DNA from: Streptomyces californicus
GTDB lineage: Bacteria > Actinomycetota > Actinomycetes > Streptomycetales > Streptomycetaceae
Direction of reading: 5' to 3'
Assembly: GCF_000717645.1 (NCBI RefSeq)
Contig: NZ_JNZZ01000034.1
Location: 1 to 56,900 of the forward strand
DNA: 56,900 bases
Shown: piece after piece, positions 1 through 9,351 of the stretch
Layout: the number at the start of each line of letters is the position of its first letter
Numbering within the stretch: the stretch's first letter is position 1
The notes under the pieces: model-generated
What the model was told of the DNA's origin: nothing
What the model saw: the letters and a program-made list of their open reading frames with translations, nothing else
Databases searched by the model: none
Made by a program: the position numbers and the translations under genes

Positions 1-294
1 CCGCAGACCCCACCCCCACCATCGCCGCCCCCACCACCGGGATCCGCACGGGCACCGGGGTCCACACCGGCACCGGGATCCACACCGCCGCCGAAGCCAC
101 CCGGCCACGCGGCGCCCCGCACGTCCTTCCTGTCGCCGAAGCCCACCGCCTGCCCCGCGACCGCACCACCGGGCCCGGCACAGAACACGCCGGACCGCCC
201 GACCGGCTTCCTGTACGGGCGCTGGTTCGTGCCCGTGGTCTCCGTACTGGCCGCGGCGGTGGTCGCCGGTCTGGTGGTCCTGTTCTCCGGGTGA
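1..294 (+). CDS. C-terminal end of a proline-rich membrane-anchored protein (partial)
   Basis: This frame is open from the window edge to a TGA at 292-294. The visible 97 residues are a long Pro/Gly/Ala/Thr-rich, presumably disordered stretch, then a 20-residue hydrophobic helix (starting around WFVPVVSVLAAAVV) followed by only FSG, so the helix is at the extreme C-terminus. That layout suits a tail-anchored protein. The N-terminal part, which would identify the family, lies outside the window. I do not recognise the gene. The next gene is convergent, with about 20 bp between them. Confidence 0.5.
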   Translation, partial: PQTPPPPSPPPPPGSARAPGSTPAPGSTPPPKPPGHAAPRTSFLSPKPTACPATAPPGPAQNTPDRPTGFLYGRWFVPVVSVLAAAVVAGLVVLFSG

Positions 295-314
295 CCCCGG
301 CCCCGCCCCCGACC

Positions 315-1499
315 TCAGCCCGCCTTCGCCACCGGCCGCCGTTCCACGATCCGGGCGGTGGCGTCCGCGTCCAGGTGGGCGGTGCCCTCCTCGCCGGTCA
401 CGGTGACCCGGACCCGGGGGCCCACGCCCTGCCAGGCGCCGGGGTCCGGTGCCACGTCGATGCGCCAGCTCTGCGGGGTGCGGACGCCGAGCGTCGTACG
501 GGCCTCGCGGACCAGCGCGGGGAACAGTTCGTAGGGGAGCATCTGCACGTGCAGCGTCTCGGCGGGCGGGAGTGCAGAATCGCCCCGGATCTCCATGCGG
601 CGCTCCCGGATGGTGATCGCGGTGACGTCCGAGGTGCCCGCCCGCTCCGCCAGCTCCGTGACCGTCTCCCGCATCCGGCCCGGGACCAGCAGCGACGACG
701 GGCCGGAGACCGTGGTCGAGGTGGTGAACGTCCGGGAGACGGAAGCGGATACGGAGGCGGAGGCGGACGACGTGACGGCGGGCCGCTCCGACGCGGGCCC
801 CGCCGCGTCGTCGGACGCGAACAGCTCGCCCCGGAACAGCAGCACCACCAGCGCCGCGCCCGCCAGGAAGGCGAAGAGCACCAGCACACACCAGGAGCCC
901 TCGCCCAGCCCCGGGTTCTCCACCAGCGTGGACGCGGGGGCCGAGTCGATCTCCGCCGCCTCCGCGCGGCGGCTCCACTCCGGGGTCGGGCGGGTGACGA
1001 TCCGCACCTCCCAGGGCTCGTCCGGGCGGTACTCCACGACGGCGGTGCCGCCGGGCCGGTAGGCGGGGATGTCGACCAGGTTGATGTGCTGGTCGATCAC
1101 CACGCGGTAGGCCGGCCGGCCGTCCGCCGGCTCCGGTGCGACCGTCAGCCGGAACTCCACCGGGACGTCGGCCGATTCGCCGTTCGTCGCCCGCAGGTCC
1201 TCGATCCGGGCGAGGGCGGTCCGGGTGACCGGCGGTGCGTCCGGCCCCGGGCTCCGCCGCCCGGCGACGAAGCCGATCAGGACGAGGAGGAGCAGGACCC
1301 CGCCGCCGGTGAGGAACACCGTGGCCCGCCCCAGGATCACGCCGACCACGACGGCCGAGGCCGCCGCCCCCGTCACTCCCGACGTGAAGGTCAGGCGCAG
1401 CCCGGCGAGCGTTCGGCGGAAGGCCGAACTCTCTTGCTCAGTAAGGCCGTTCCCCCCGGCCGGGTCCTGCGCGACCGGCCCCCGCCCCGTTGTCCCCAT
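315..1499 (-). CDS. Hypothetical membrane protein with three predicted helices
   Basis: A 394-residue protein if started at the ATG at 1499; a GTG at 1565 in the same frame would add 22 Pro/Gly-rich residues, and neither has a clear ribosome site. Two hydrophobic helices lie around residues 35-80 and a third around 205-225 (core VLVLFAFLAGAALVVLLF). Between them is a soluble domain with a YRPGGTAVVEY stretch reminiscent of DUF3592-type proteins, and the C-terminal 150 residues are soluble. It lies 111 bp downstream of cobN on the same strand, so read-through is possible, but nothing ties it to cobalamin synthesis. Function unknown. Confidence 0.7.
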   Translation of the reverse strand: MGTTGRGPVAQDPAGGNGLTEQESSAFRRTLAGLRLTFTSGVTGAAASAVVVGVILGRATVFLTGGGVLLLLVLIGFVAGRRSPGPDAPPVTRTALARIEDLRATNGESADVPVEFRLTVAPEPADGRPAYRVVIDQHINLVDIPAYRPGGTAVVEYRPDEPWEVRIVTRPTPEWSRRAEAAEIDSAPASTLVENPGLGEGSWCVLVLFAFLAGAALVVLLFRGELFASDDAAGPASERPAVTSSASASVSASVSRTFTTSTTVSGPSSLLVPGRMRETVTELAERAGTSDVTAITIRERRMEIRGDSALPPAETLHVQMLPYELFPALVREARTTLGVRTPQSWRIDVAPDPGAWQGVGPRVRVTVTGEEGTAHLDADATARIVERRPVAKAG

Positions 1500-1610
1500 G
1501 ACCGCGATTGTGCCGGTCGGGAGCGGCCCGGGGCAGGGTCCGGCGGAAGAACGCGGAAGAAACACGGAGCGGGCCGCCGCGCTCCGCCCGCCGGGCCCGC
1601 CGCGGCGAGG

Positions 1611-4600
1611 TCAGTCCTCGCCCTCCAGGTTGCCCTCCGTCTCCAGGTACACCTGGCGCAGCGCCTCCAGCACCGCCGGGTCGGGCTTGGCCCACATGCC
1701 GCGGGACTCGGCCTCCAGCAGGCGTTCCGCGATGCCGTGCAGGGCCCAGGGGTTGGCCTCCTGGAGGAACTGCTTGTTCTCCGGGTCGAGCACGTACGTC
1801 TCGGTGAGCTTGTCGTACATCCAGTCGGCGACGACGCCGGTCGTGGCGTCGTACCCGAAGAGGTAGTCCACCGTCGCCGCCAGCTCGAACGCGCCCTTGT
1901 AGCCGTGGCGGCGCATGGCCTCGATCCACTTCGGGTTGACCACGCGGGCGCGGAAGACGCGGGACGTTTCCTCGACCAGGGTGCGCGTGCGGACCGTCTC
2001 GGGGCGGGTGGAGTCCCCGATGTACGCCTCCGGGGCCGTGCCCTTCAGCGCGCGGACGGTGGCCACCATGCCGCCGTGGTACTGGAAGTAGTCGTCGGAG
2101 TCCGCGATGTCGTGCTCGCGGGTGTCGGTGTTCTTCGCGGCGACCTCGATGCGCTTGTAGGCGCTCTCCATCTCCTCGCGGGCCGGGCGGCCGTCGAGTT
2201 CGCGGCCGTAGGCGTAGCCGCCCCAGACCGTGTAGACCTCGGCGAGGTCGGCGTCGGTGCGCCAGTCGCGGGAGTCGATGAGCTGGAGGAGGCCCGCGCC
2301 GTACGTGCCGGGGCGGGAGCCGAAGATACGGGTGGTGGCCCGCCGTTCGTCACCGTGCTCGGCCAGGTCGGCCTGGGTGTGCGCCCGTACGTGGTTGCGC
2401 TCGGCGGGCTCGTCCAGCGAGGCGGCGAGGCGTACGGCGTCGTCCAGCAGCCCCACCGTGTGCGGGAACGCGTCGCGGAAGAAGCCCGAGATGCGCAGCG
2501 TCACGTCGATGCGGGGGCGGCCCAGCTCCTCGTACGGGATGGGCTCCAGGCCCGTCACCCGGCGCGAGGCGTCGTCCCAGACGGGGCGGATGCCGAGCAG
2601 CGCGAACGCCTCCGCGATGTCGTCGCCCGCAGTGCGCATCGCGCTCGTGCCCCAGAGGGAGAGGCCGACCGAGGTGGGCCAGTCGCCGTTGTCGGTGCGG
2701 TAGCGGGTGAGGAGGGATTCGGCCAGCGCCTGGCCCGTCTCCCACGCCAGCTTCGAGGGGACCGCCTTCGGGTCCACCGAGTAGAAGTTGCGGCCCGTGG
2801 GGAGCACGTTGACCAGGCCCCGCAGCGGGGAGCCGGACGGGCCCGCCGGGACGAACCCGCCGTTCAACGCGTGGACGGCGTGGGTGAGTTCGTCGGTCGT
2901 GGCCGCCATGCGCGGGACGACCTCGGTGGCCGCGAAGGTGAGGATGTCGGCCACGGCTCGGGGAAGGCCCGCCGCCACCGTCGCCACGGCCTCCGGCGCC
3001 CAGTCCGCGTCGTCCATCGCCTGGACCAGGGCGCGCGCCTGCTCCTCGATCTCGTCGGCGGCGGTGCGGGTGGCGGCCGACTCGTCCAGGCCGAGCGCCT
3101 CGCGCAGGCCGGGGAGCGAGGCCGTACCGCCCCAGATCTGCCGGGCGCGGAGCACGGCCAGGACCAGGTTGACCCGGTCGTTCCCGGCGGGCGGGTTGCC
3201 CAGCACGTGCAGGCCGTCGCGGATCTGGACGTCCTTGATCTCGCAGAGCCACCCGTCGAGATGCATGATGAAGTCGTCGAAGCCCTCGTCCTCCGGGCGG
3301 TCCTCCACCCCGAGGTCGTGGTCGAGCTTGGCCGCCTGGATCAGCGTCCAGATCTGGGCGCGGATCGCCGGCAGCTTCGCCGGGTCCATCGCGGCGATCT
3401 GCGCGTGCTCGTCGAGGAGTTGCTCCAGCCGCGCGATGTCGCCGTAGCTGTCGGCGCGGGCCATCGGCGGCACCAGGTGGTCGATCAGCGTGGCGTGGAC
3501 GCGGCGCTTGGCCTGCGTGCCCTCGCCCGGGTCGTTGACCAGGAACGGGTAGACGAGCGGGAGGTCGCCGAGGGCGGCGTCGGGGCCGCAGGCGGCGGAG
3601 AGGCCCGCGTTCTTGCCGGGCAGCCACTCCAGGTTGCCGTGCTTGCCCAGGTGGATCATGGCGTCCGCGCCGAAACCGTTCTCCTCGGCGGAGGCGGCGA
3701 TCCAGCGGTAGGCGGCCAGGTAGTGGTGGGACGGCGGGAGATCGGGGTCGTGGTAGATCGCGATCGGGTTCTCGCCGAAGCCGCGCGGCGGCTGGATGAG
3801 GATGAGGAGGTTGCCGCGCCGCAGGGCCGCGAGGACGATGTCGCCCTCCGGGTTGGCCGACCGGTCCACGAACATCTCGCCGGGGGCCGGGCCCCAGTGC
3901 TCCTCCACGGCGGTCCGCAGCTCCTCGGGGAGTTCGGCGAACCAGCGGCGGTAGTCGGCGGCCGGGATGCGCACCGGGTTCTTCGCCAACTGCTCCTCGG
4001 TCAGCCACTCCTGGTCGTGGCCGCCCGCGTCGATGAGCGCGTAGATCAGCTCGTCGCCGTCGCCGGAGACCAGGCCCGGGATCTCCTCCTCGGGCCCGAA
4101 GTCGTACCCCTCGGCGCGCAGCCGGCGCAGCAGGGCGACGGCGCTGGCGGGGGTGTCGAGGCCGACCGCGTTGCCGATGCGGGAGTGCTTGGTCGGGTAG
4201 GCGGAGAGGACCAGCGCGATCTTCTTCTCCGCGTTGGGGATGGTCCGCAGCTTCGCGTGGCGTACGGCGATCCCGGCGACCCGGGCGGCCCGCTCGGCGT
4301 CGGGGACGTAGGCCGGGAGCCCGTCCTCGTCGATCTCCTTGAAGGAGAACGGGACGGTGATCAGCCGGCCGTCGAACTCCGGCACCGCGATCTGGGTGGC
4401 CGCGTCCAGCGGGGAGACGCCCTCGTCGTTCTCCTCCCAGGCGCTGCGCGGGCTGGTGAGGCAGAGCGCCTGGAGGATCGGCACGTCGAGCTGGGTGAGC
4501 GCGCCCGCGTCCCACGACTCGTCGTCGCCGCCGGCCGACGCCTCGGCGGGCTTGGTGCCGCCCGCCGCGAGAACGGTGGTGACGATGGCGTCGGCGGAGC

Positions 4601-5216
4601 GCAGCGTCTCGACGAGGTCGTCCTCCGGCGTACGGAGGGAGGCGACGTACAGCGGGAGCGGGCGGCCCCCGGCGTCCTCGACCGCCGTGCACAGCGCGTC
4701 CACGAACGCGGTGTTCCCGCTCATGTGGTGGGCGCGGTAGTAGAGGACGGCGACGGTCGGCGCGCCCTCGGGCGCCGTGCGGGCCTCCCGCTCCAGCGGG
4801 CCCCACGCGGGGGCCGGGGCGGGTGGCTCGAAGCCGTGGCCGGTCAGCAGCACCGTGTCGGAGAGGAACCGGGCGAGCTGCTCCAGGTTGGCGGGCCCGC
4901 CGTGCGCGAGGTAGGCGTGCGCCTCGGCCGCGATGCCGATCGGCACGGTGGAGGCGGCCATCAGCTGGGCGTCGGGGGCCTGCTCACCGGTCAGCACGAC
5001 GACGGGCCGCCCGGTGGCCAGCACCGCGTCCAGCCCCTCCTGCCACGCGCGTACGCCGCCGAGGAGCCGTACGACGACGAGGTCGACGCCCTCCAGCAGC
5101 TCCGGCAGTCCGCCGAGGTCGACGCGGGAGGGGTTGGCGTACCGGTAGCTGACGGGCCCCTCGGATGCGCGGGCGCTCAGGAGGTCGGTGTCGGACGTCG
5201 ACAGGAGCAGGATCAT
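1611..5216 (-). CDS. cobN: Cobaltochelatase subunit CobN
   Basis: The 1201-residue product matches the large CobN/ChlH/BchH chelatase subunit in length and sequence. This subunit binds the corrin ring (hydrogenobyrinic acid a,c-diamide) and, with ATPase partner subunits, inserts cobalt in the aerobic route. The family hallmark HLGKHGNLEWLPGK lies around residues 519-532, and conserved family blocks run the full length (for example IQPPRGFGENPIAIYHDPDLPP). The start ATG at 5216 begins MILLLSTSDTDLL, a typical CobN N-terminus. Its leader carries a cobalamin riboswitch, so expression should fall when B12 is plentiful. The CobS/CobT or ChlI/ChlD-type partners are not in this window. Confidence 0.97.
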   Translation of the reverse strand: MILLLSTSDTDLLSARASEGPVSYRYANPSRVDLGGLPELLEGVDLVVVRLLGGVRAWQEGLDAVLATGRPVVVLTGEQAPDAQLMAASTVPIGIAAEAHAYLAHGGPANLEQLARFLSDTVLLTGHGFEPPAPAPAWGPLEREARTAPEGAPTVAVLYYRAHHMSGNTAFVDALCTAVEDAGGRPLPLYVASLRTPEDDLVETLRSADAIVTTVLAAGGTKPAEASAGGDDESWDAGALTQLDVPILQALCLTSPRSAWEENDEGVSPLDAATQIAVPEFDGRLITVPFSFKEIDEDGLPAYVPDAERAARVAGIAVRHAKLRTIPNAEKKIALVLSAYPTKHSRIGNAVGLDTPASAVALLRRLRAEGYDFGPEEEIPGLVSGDGDELIYALIDAGGHDQEWLTEEQLAKNPVRIPAADYRRWFAELPEELRTAVEEHWGPAPGEMFVDRSANPEGDIVLAALRRGNLLILIQPPRGFGENPIAIYHDPDLPPSHHYLAAYRWIAASAEENGFGADAMIHLGKHGNLEWLPGKNAGLSAACGPDAALGDLPLVYPFLVNDPGEGTQAKRRVHATLIDHLVPPMARADSYGDIARLEQLLDEHAQIAAMDPAKLPAIRAQIWTLIQAAKLDHDLGVEDRPEDEGFDDFIMHLDGWLCEIKDVQIRDGLHVLGNPPAGNDRVNLVLAVLRARQIWGGTASLPGLREALGLDESAATRTAADEIEEQARALVQAMDDADWAPEAVATVAAGLPRAVADILTFAATEVVPRMAATTDELTHAVHALNGGFVPAGPSGSPLRGLVNVLPTGRNFYSVDPKAVPSKLAWETGQALAESLLTRYRTDNGDWPTSVGLSLWGTSAMRTAGDDIAEAFALLGIRPVWDDASRRVTGLEPIPYEELGRPRIDVTLRISGFFRDAFPHTVGLLDDAVRLAASLDEPAERNHVRAHTQADLAEHGDERRATTRIFGSRPGTYGAGLLQLIDSRDWRTDADLAEVYTVWGGYAYGRELDGRPAREEMESAYKRIEVAAKNTDTREHDIADSDDYFQYHGGMVATVRALKGTAPEAYIGDSTRPETVRTRTLVEETSRVFRARVVNPKWIEAMRRHGYKGAFELAATVDYLFGYDATTGVVADWMYDKLTETYVLDPENKQFLQEANPWALHGIAERLLEAESRGMWAKPDPAVLEALRQVYLETEGNLEGED

Positions 5217-5261
5217 GCTGCGTCAGGCCTTCCTCGGGGTGTCCACGCCCCGGGCGGTGTC

Positions 5262-5445
5262 GGAGGGTCTCCCCGGGCGTCCCGGCGGCTGCCGGGCACT
5301 CGGGGAAGGGAGTTCCTGACTCGTCCGGCTGCCGGTGGTGGCGGCGGCCGGACTCACAGTGGCGGGACCGCGCCGGATTCTCACCGGGCTTCCTCCCCTG
5401 TCGCCGTCTGGCGATGGCGGCCTGAACGGACCACCGCCTGCATCC
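5262..5445 (-). promoter_or_regulatory. Cobalamin (B12) riboswitch upstream of cobN
   Basis: Read on the minus strand, the leader contains the B12-box core GCCACTGTGAG (around 5350-5365). It is preceded by the conserved GGAAGCCCGGTGAGAATCCG and CGCGGTCCC segments and followed by a GAGTCAGGAACTCCC variant of the AGYCAGGAGACC element. These are the order and spacing of the adenosylcobalamin riboswitch family. A GC-rich hairpin near 5240-5290 could be its expression platform, sequestering the cobN ribosome site. The divergent cobG promoter lies just beyond the 5' end. Confidence 0.94.
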
Positions 5446-5580
5446 TAAGCGGCGGGGCGCGGCCGGGGCAGGGGGCGGGGGTGCGGCGGTGATCACTGTG
5501 CGGGCGGGCCCTTCCCGTGGGCCGGGCCACTGTCCCCCAGGTCACAGCGGCGGGCCCGCCGCTCGGATCGGCACGGTCGG

Positions 5581-5586
5581 TATGCT
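5581..5586 (+). promoter_or_regulatory. Candidate -10 box (TATGCT) for leaderless cobG transcript
   Basis: TATGCT ends seven bases before the chosen cobG ATG at 5594. That is the spacing expected if transcription starts at the A of the start codon, and there is no Shine-Dalgarno sequence, as usual for leaderless Streptomyces genes. No convincing -35 box is visible. Inference only. Confidence 0.35.
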
Positions 5587-5593
5587 CGCCGCC

Positions 5594-7051
5594 ATGCCCG
5601 ATTCCGCCCCCTCGCCCCTTTCCGCGGGCGGCCCAGCCCTCCGCGACGGCGGTGACGCCTGCCCGGGAACGCTGCGGCTGCACCGGGCCGACGACGGTGC
5701 GCTGGCCCGGGTGCGGGTGCCCGGCGGGGTGCTGAGCGCGGACCGGGCGGAGGCGCTGCTCGCGGCGGCCGGCCGGTTCGGGGACGGTGAGTTGCATCTC
5801 ACCTCGCGCGGCAACGTCCAGCTGCGCGGGCTGGGCGCGGAGTGCGGCGGCGGGCTCGCGGAGCTGCTGGCCGGCGCCGGGCTGCTGCCGTCCGCCGCGC
5901 ACGAACGGGCCCGCAACATCGTGGCCTCCCCGCTCGCCGGGCTGGACGGCTCGCCCGCGCTCGGGGAGCGGCTGGCCGAACTGGACGCCCTGGTCTGCGC
6001 GTCGGCGGCCACCGCCTCGCTCTCCGGCCGCTTCCTCTTCGCCCTCGACGACGGCCGGGGCGACGTGGACGCGCTCGGCGCCGACGTGACCCTGATCGCG
6101 GACGGCGACGCCTTCCTCCTGCGGATCGGGCCCGGCGACGAGGTGTTCCGCATCCCGGCGGCAGAGGGCCCGCGCGCCGCGCTCCGGGCCGCCGAGGCGT
6201 TCCTGCGCGCCGCCCGGGACTCCGGCGCCTGGCGCGTGAAGGACCTCCCCGACCCCGTACGGTCCGAGCTGGTCCGAGCCGTCGGAGCGGCGGCGGGCCC
6301 GGCCGAGCACCGGCCCCGGCCGCGTACGGCGAAGGCCCCCGAGCCGGGCACGCACGGGACCGGGGACGCGGTGGAGACCACGCCCGGATCCGGGGCCGCG
6401 CCCGAGACCACGCCCGGGCCCGGGGCCGCGCCCGAGACCACGCCCGGCTCCACGGACGCGCTGCCGGACGCCCACCGTCACGCGAACCCCCACGGTCCCG
6501 CGCACACGGCCGCCCCCGCCAACCCGCCGCAGGCTCCACCCGCTTCCGCTGCCGCGCTCGCCGTCGACGTACCCCTGGGGCGGCTCACCCCCGGCCAGTG
6601 GCGGTTGCTCACCGCGACCGCGCGGCGGTACGGCGGCGAGCTGCGGCTCACCCCCTGGCGCGGGATCGTCGTCCCCGGCCCCTTCACCGGGGCCGAGGCG
6701 GCCGACGCGCTCGGCGCCCTGGCGGCGGCCGGGCTGATCACCTCCCCCGACTCCCCCTGGACCGGCGTCGGCGCCTGCATCGGCCGCCCCGGCTGCGCGA
6801 AGTCGCTGGCCGACGTGCGCGCCGAGGCGGGGGCCGCCCTCGGGCCGGCCGGGCGGCTCCCTGTGTACTGGTCCGGGTGCGAACGCCGCTGCGGCCACCC
6901 CCACGGGGAGTGGATCGACGTGGTCGCCACCCCGGACGGGCACCGGATCTCGTACGTGCGGGGAGAGCGGCGGGACCCCCCGGCCACGGTCCGGGACGAT
7001 CCGGCCGCGCTGGCGGCGGCGGTCGCCGCGGCCCGCGCCCGAGCCCTCTGA
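5594..7051 (+). CDS. cobG: Precorrin-3B synthase CobG
   Basis: A 485-residue member of the sulfite/nitrite reductase-like family that oxidises precorrin-3A to precorrin-3B, the oxygen-dependent ring-contraction step. The first half carries a ferredoxin-like half-domain (HLTSRGNVQLRGL). The C-terminal half holds the cysteine signature C395-x5-C401-x27-C429-x3-C433 that ligates the 4Fe-4S centre in this family. Between the halves (about residues 225-320) lies a low-complexity insert with a repeated decapeptide ETTPGSGAAP. An ATG at 5582 and an upstream in-frame ATG at 5489 are alternative starts; 5594 fits a leaderless promoter and the family N-terminus. It is divergent from cobN, and cobH follows after 98 bp. 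Confidence 0.93.
   Translation: MPDSAPSPLSAGGPALRDGGDACPGTLRLHRADDGALARVRVPGGVLSADRAEALLAAAGRFGDGELHLTSRGNVQLRGLGAECGGGLAELLAGAGLLPSAAHERARNIVASPLAGLDGSPALGERLAELDALVCASAATASLSGRFLFALDDGRGDVDALGADVTLIADGDAFLLRIGPGDEVFRIPAAEGPRAALRAAEAFLRAARDSGAWRVKDLPDPVRSELVRAVGAAAGPAEHRPRPRTAKAPEPGTHGTGDAVETTPGSGAAPETTPGPGAAPETTPGSTDALPDAHRHANPHGPAHTAAPANPPQAPPASAAALAVDVPLGRLTPGQWRLLTATARRYGGELRLTPWRGIVVPGPFTGAEAADALGALAAAGLITSPDSPWTGVGACIGRPGCAKSLADVRAEAGAALGPAGRLPVYWSGCERRCGHPHGEWIDVVATPDGHRISYVRGERRDPPATVRDDPAALAAAVAAARARAL
6374..6457 (+). repeat. 30-bp tandem repeat inside cobG
   Basis: Two full copies (6374-6403, 6404-6433) and one partial copy (6434-6457) of a 30-bp unit starting GAGACCACGCCCGG. They encode the decapeptide ETTPGSGAAP or close variants. 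The unit length keeps the frame, and the repeat sits in the inter-domain linker. Confidence 0.9.
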
Positions 7052-7149
7052 CCCCCTGGCCCCGCCCGACCCGCCGCCCGCCGCCCCACCACGCGCCCGC
7101 CCCGACCCCCTGACCCTCTGATCCGTCAGCTGAAGAAAGCGACAGCACT

Positions 7150-7776
7150 GTGCACCAGTACGAGAAGGACGGACCGGCGATCTACCGCCAGTCCTTCGCC
7201 ACCATCCGCGCGGAGGCGGATCTGGCCGGGCTGCCCGCCGACGTCAGCCAGGTCGCCGTCCGGATGATCCACGCCTGCGGCATGGTCGACCTCGTGCGCG
7301 ACCTCGCCTTCTCGCCGAACGCCGTGGCCGACGCCCGCGCCGCCCTGCGTGCGGGCGCGCCGATCCTCTGCGACGTGGCGATGGTGGCCAGCGGGGTCAC
7401 CCGCAAGCGGCTGCCCGCCGACAACGACGTGGTGTGCACGCTGTCCGACCCGTCGGTGCCGGAGCTGGCCGCGAAGATGGGGACGACGCGCAGCGCGGCG
7501 GCCCTGGAGCTGTGGCGCGACCGGATGGAGGGCGCGGTGGTGGCCGTGGGCAACGCGCCGACCGCCCTGTTCCGGCTGCTGGAGATGATCGAGGAGGGCG
7601 CCCCGCGCCCGGCCGCCGTCATCGGCGTCCCGGTCGGCTTCGTCGGCGCGATGGAGTCGAAGGAGGCCCTGGCCGAGCATTCGTCGGGCCTGGAGCACCT
7701 GATCGTCCGCGGCAGGCGCGGCGGCAGCGCGATAGCGGCGGCGGCGCTCAACGCCATCGCGAGCGAGGAAGAGTAG
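7150..7776 (+). CDS. cobH: Precorrin-8X methylmutase CobH
   Basis: 208 residues, the usual family length. CobH/CbiC moves the C11 methyl to C12, converting precorrin-8X to hydrogenobyrinic acid. The catalytic histidine is H41 in the VRMIHACGM motif, and the family glycine-rich segment [15 protein letters not shown] is present near residue 160. The GTG start at 7150 follows a purine-rich GAAGAAAG stretch. Its TAG stop overlaps the GTG start of cobIJ by one base (TAGTG), implying translational coupling. Confidence 0.95.
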   Translation: MHQYEKDGPAIYRQSFATIRAEADLAGLPADVSQVAVRMIHACGMVDLVRDLAFSPNAVADARAALRAGAPILCDVAMVASGVTRKRLPADNDVVCTLSDPSVPELAAKMGTTRSAAALELWRDRMEGAVVAVGNAPTALFRLLEMIEEGAPRPAAVIGVPVGFVGAMESKEALAEHSSGLEHLIVRGRRGGSAIAAAALNAIASEEE

Positions 7777-9299
7777 TGACGACTCCGGCGAAGGACACCG
7801 GCACCGGCACCGGCCGGCTCTACGGGGTCGGGCTCGGCCCCGGCGACCCGAACCTGATGACCCTGCGGGCCGTCCAGGCCATCGGCGACGCGGACGTCGT
7901 GGCGTACCACAGCGCCCGGCACGGCCGCTCGATCGCCCGGTCCATCGCGGCGGCGCACCTGCGGTCCGACCATATCGAGGAGGCTCTGGTCTACCCCGTC
8001 ACGACGGAGACCACAGACCACCCGGGCGGCTACCGGGGCGCGCTGGAGGAGTTCTACGAGAAGGCCGCGGCCCGTCTCGCGGCGCATCTGGACGCGGGCC
8101 GCACGGTCGCGGTGCTCGCCGAGGGCGACCCGATGTTCTACGGCTCGTACATGCACATGCACAAGCGGCTGGCCGACCGGTACCCCACCGAGGTCATCCC
8201 GGGCGTCACCTCCGTCAGCGCCGCCGCCGCCCGGCTCGGCACCCCCCTCGTCGAGGGCGAGGAGATCCTGACGATCCTGCCCGGCACGCTGCCGGAGGAG
8301 GAGCTGACGGCGCGCCTCGCCGCGACGGACACGGCGGTGGTGATGAAGCTGGGGCGGACGTTCCCGGCGGTGCGCGGGGCGTTCGAGGCGTCGGGGCGGC
8401 TGGGCGAGGCCCGGTACGTGGAGCGCGCGACCATGGCCGGGGAGCGCACCGGCGAACTGGCGGACATCGACCCGGAGTCGGTGCCGTACTTCTCCGTGGC
8501 GGTGCTGCCGAGCCGGGTGGACGCGCCGCGCCCGTCGCCCTCGGCGGGCGGCGGGGTCGTGGTCGTCGGCACCGGCCCGGCGGGCCCGCTGTGGCTGACG
8601 CCGGAGACGCGCGGGGCGCTCGCCGCCGCCGACGACGTGGTCGGCTACACCACCTACCTGGACCGGGTGCCGGTCCGGCCGGGCCAGGCGCGGCACGGCT
8701 CGGACAACAAGGTGGAGTCGGAGCGGGCCGAGTTCGCCCTGGACCTGGCCCGGCGCGGCCGCCGGGTCGCGGTGGTCTCGGGCGGCGACCCCGGGGTCTT
8801 CGCGATGGCGACGGCGGTCCTGGAGGTGGCCTCGCAGGAGGCGTACGCGGACCTTCCCGTGCAGGTCCTGCCCGGGGTCACCGCCGCCAACGCGGCGGCC
8901 GCCCGCGCGGGCGCCCCACTCGGCCACGACTACGCCACGATCTCCCTCTCGGACCGGCTCAAGCCGTGGGAGGTCATCGCGGAGCGCCTGCGCGCGGCAG
9001 CCGCGGCGGACCTGGTGCTGGCGCTGTACAACCCGGGCTCCAAGTCCCGTACATGGCAGGTCGGCCAGGCCCGCGACCTGCTCCTGGAGCACCGCTCGCC
9101 GGACACCCCGGTGGTGCTGGCACGCGATGTGGGCGGCCCGACGGAGTCCGTACGGACGGTGCGGCTGGCCGATCTGGACCCGGCGGAGGTGGACATGCGG
9201 ACACTGCTGATCGTGGGGTCGTCGCAGACGCGGTGGGTACGCAGGGGCGAGGGCGGCGACACCGTCGTCTGGACCCCGCGCCGCTACCCGGAGGCGTAG
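7776..9299 (+). CDS. cobIJ: Fused precorrin-2 C20-methyltransferase / precorrin-3B C17-methyltransferase
   Basis: A 507-residue fusion of two class III SAM-dependent methyltransferases. CobI (about residues 1-245) opens [20 protein letters not shown] and adds the C20 methyl to precorrin-2. A short Pro/Ser/Gly linker near residues 249-258 leads into CobJ (about 259-507), with [26 protein letters not shown] and [15 protein letters not shown], which methylates C17 and contracts the ring. The GTG at 7776 overlaps the cobH stop; in-frame codons upstream of it are an extension into cobH. The fusion is common in actinobacteria. cobK is convergent 52 bp downstream. Confidence 0.96.
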   Translation: MTTPAKDTGTGTGRLYGVGLGPGDPNLMTLRAVQAIGDADVVAYHSARHGRSIARSIAAAHLRSDHIEEALVYPVTTETTDHPGGYRGALEEFYEKAAARLAAHLDAGRTVAVLAEGDPMFYGSYMHMHKRLADRYPTEVIPGVTSVSAAAARLGTPLVEGEEILTILPGTLPEEELTARLAATDTAVVMKLGRTFPAVRGAFEASGRLGEARYVERATMAGERTGELADIDPESVPYFSVAVLPSRVDAPRPSPSAGGGVVVVGTGPAGPLWLTPETRGALAAADDVVGYTTYLDRVPVRPGQARHGSDNKVESERAEFALDLARRGRRVAVVSGGDPGVFAMATAVLEVASQEAYADLPVQVLPGVTAANAAAARAGAPLGHDYATISLSDRLKPWEVIAERLRAAAAADLVLALYNPGSKSRTWQVGQARDLLLEHRSPDTPVVLARDVGGPTESVRTVRLADLDPAEVDMRTLLIVGSSQTRWVRRGEGGDTVVWTPRRYPEA

Positions 9300-9316
9300 G
9301 GCGTGTCCGGCGCACC

Positions 9317-9348
9317 GTGACCGGGTCCGCTCCTGGTCCGCCGGTCAC
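9317..9348. terminator. Possible bidirectional hairpin between cobIJ and cobK
   Basis: GTGACCGG (9317-9324) can pair with CCGGTCAC (9341-9348) around a 16-base loop, in the 52-bp gap between two convergent genes. The stem is short and there is no T-run, so this rests mainly on position. Confidence 0.35.
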
Positions 9349-9351
9349 TTC

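Noticed and set aside
291..5492. A 1733-codon plus-strand open frame opposite cobN
   Set aside because: It is the complement of cobN and its neighbour, with Arg/Gly/Pro/Val-rich low-information sequence. Stop-free antisense frames of this size are normal in 72% GC DNA.
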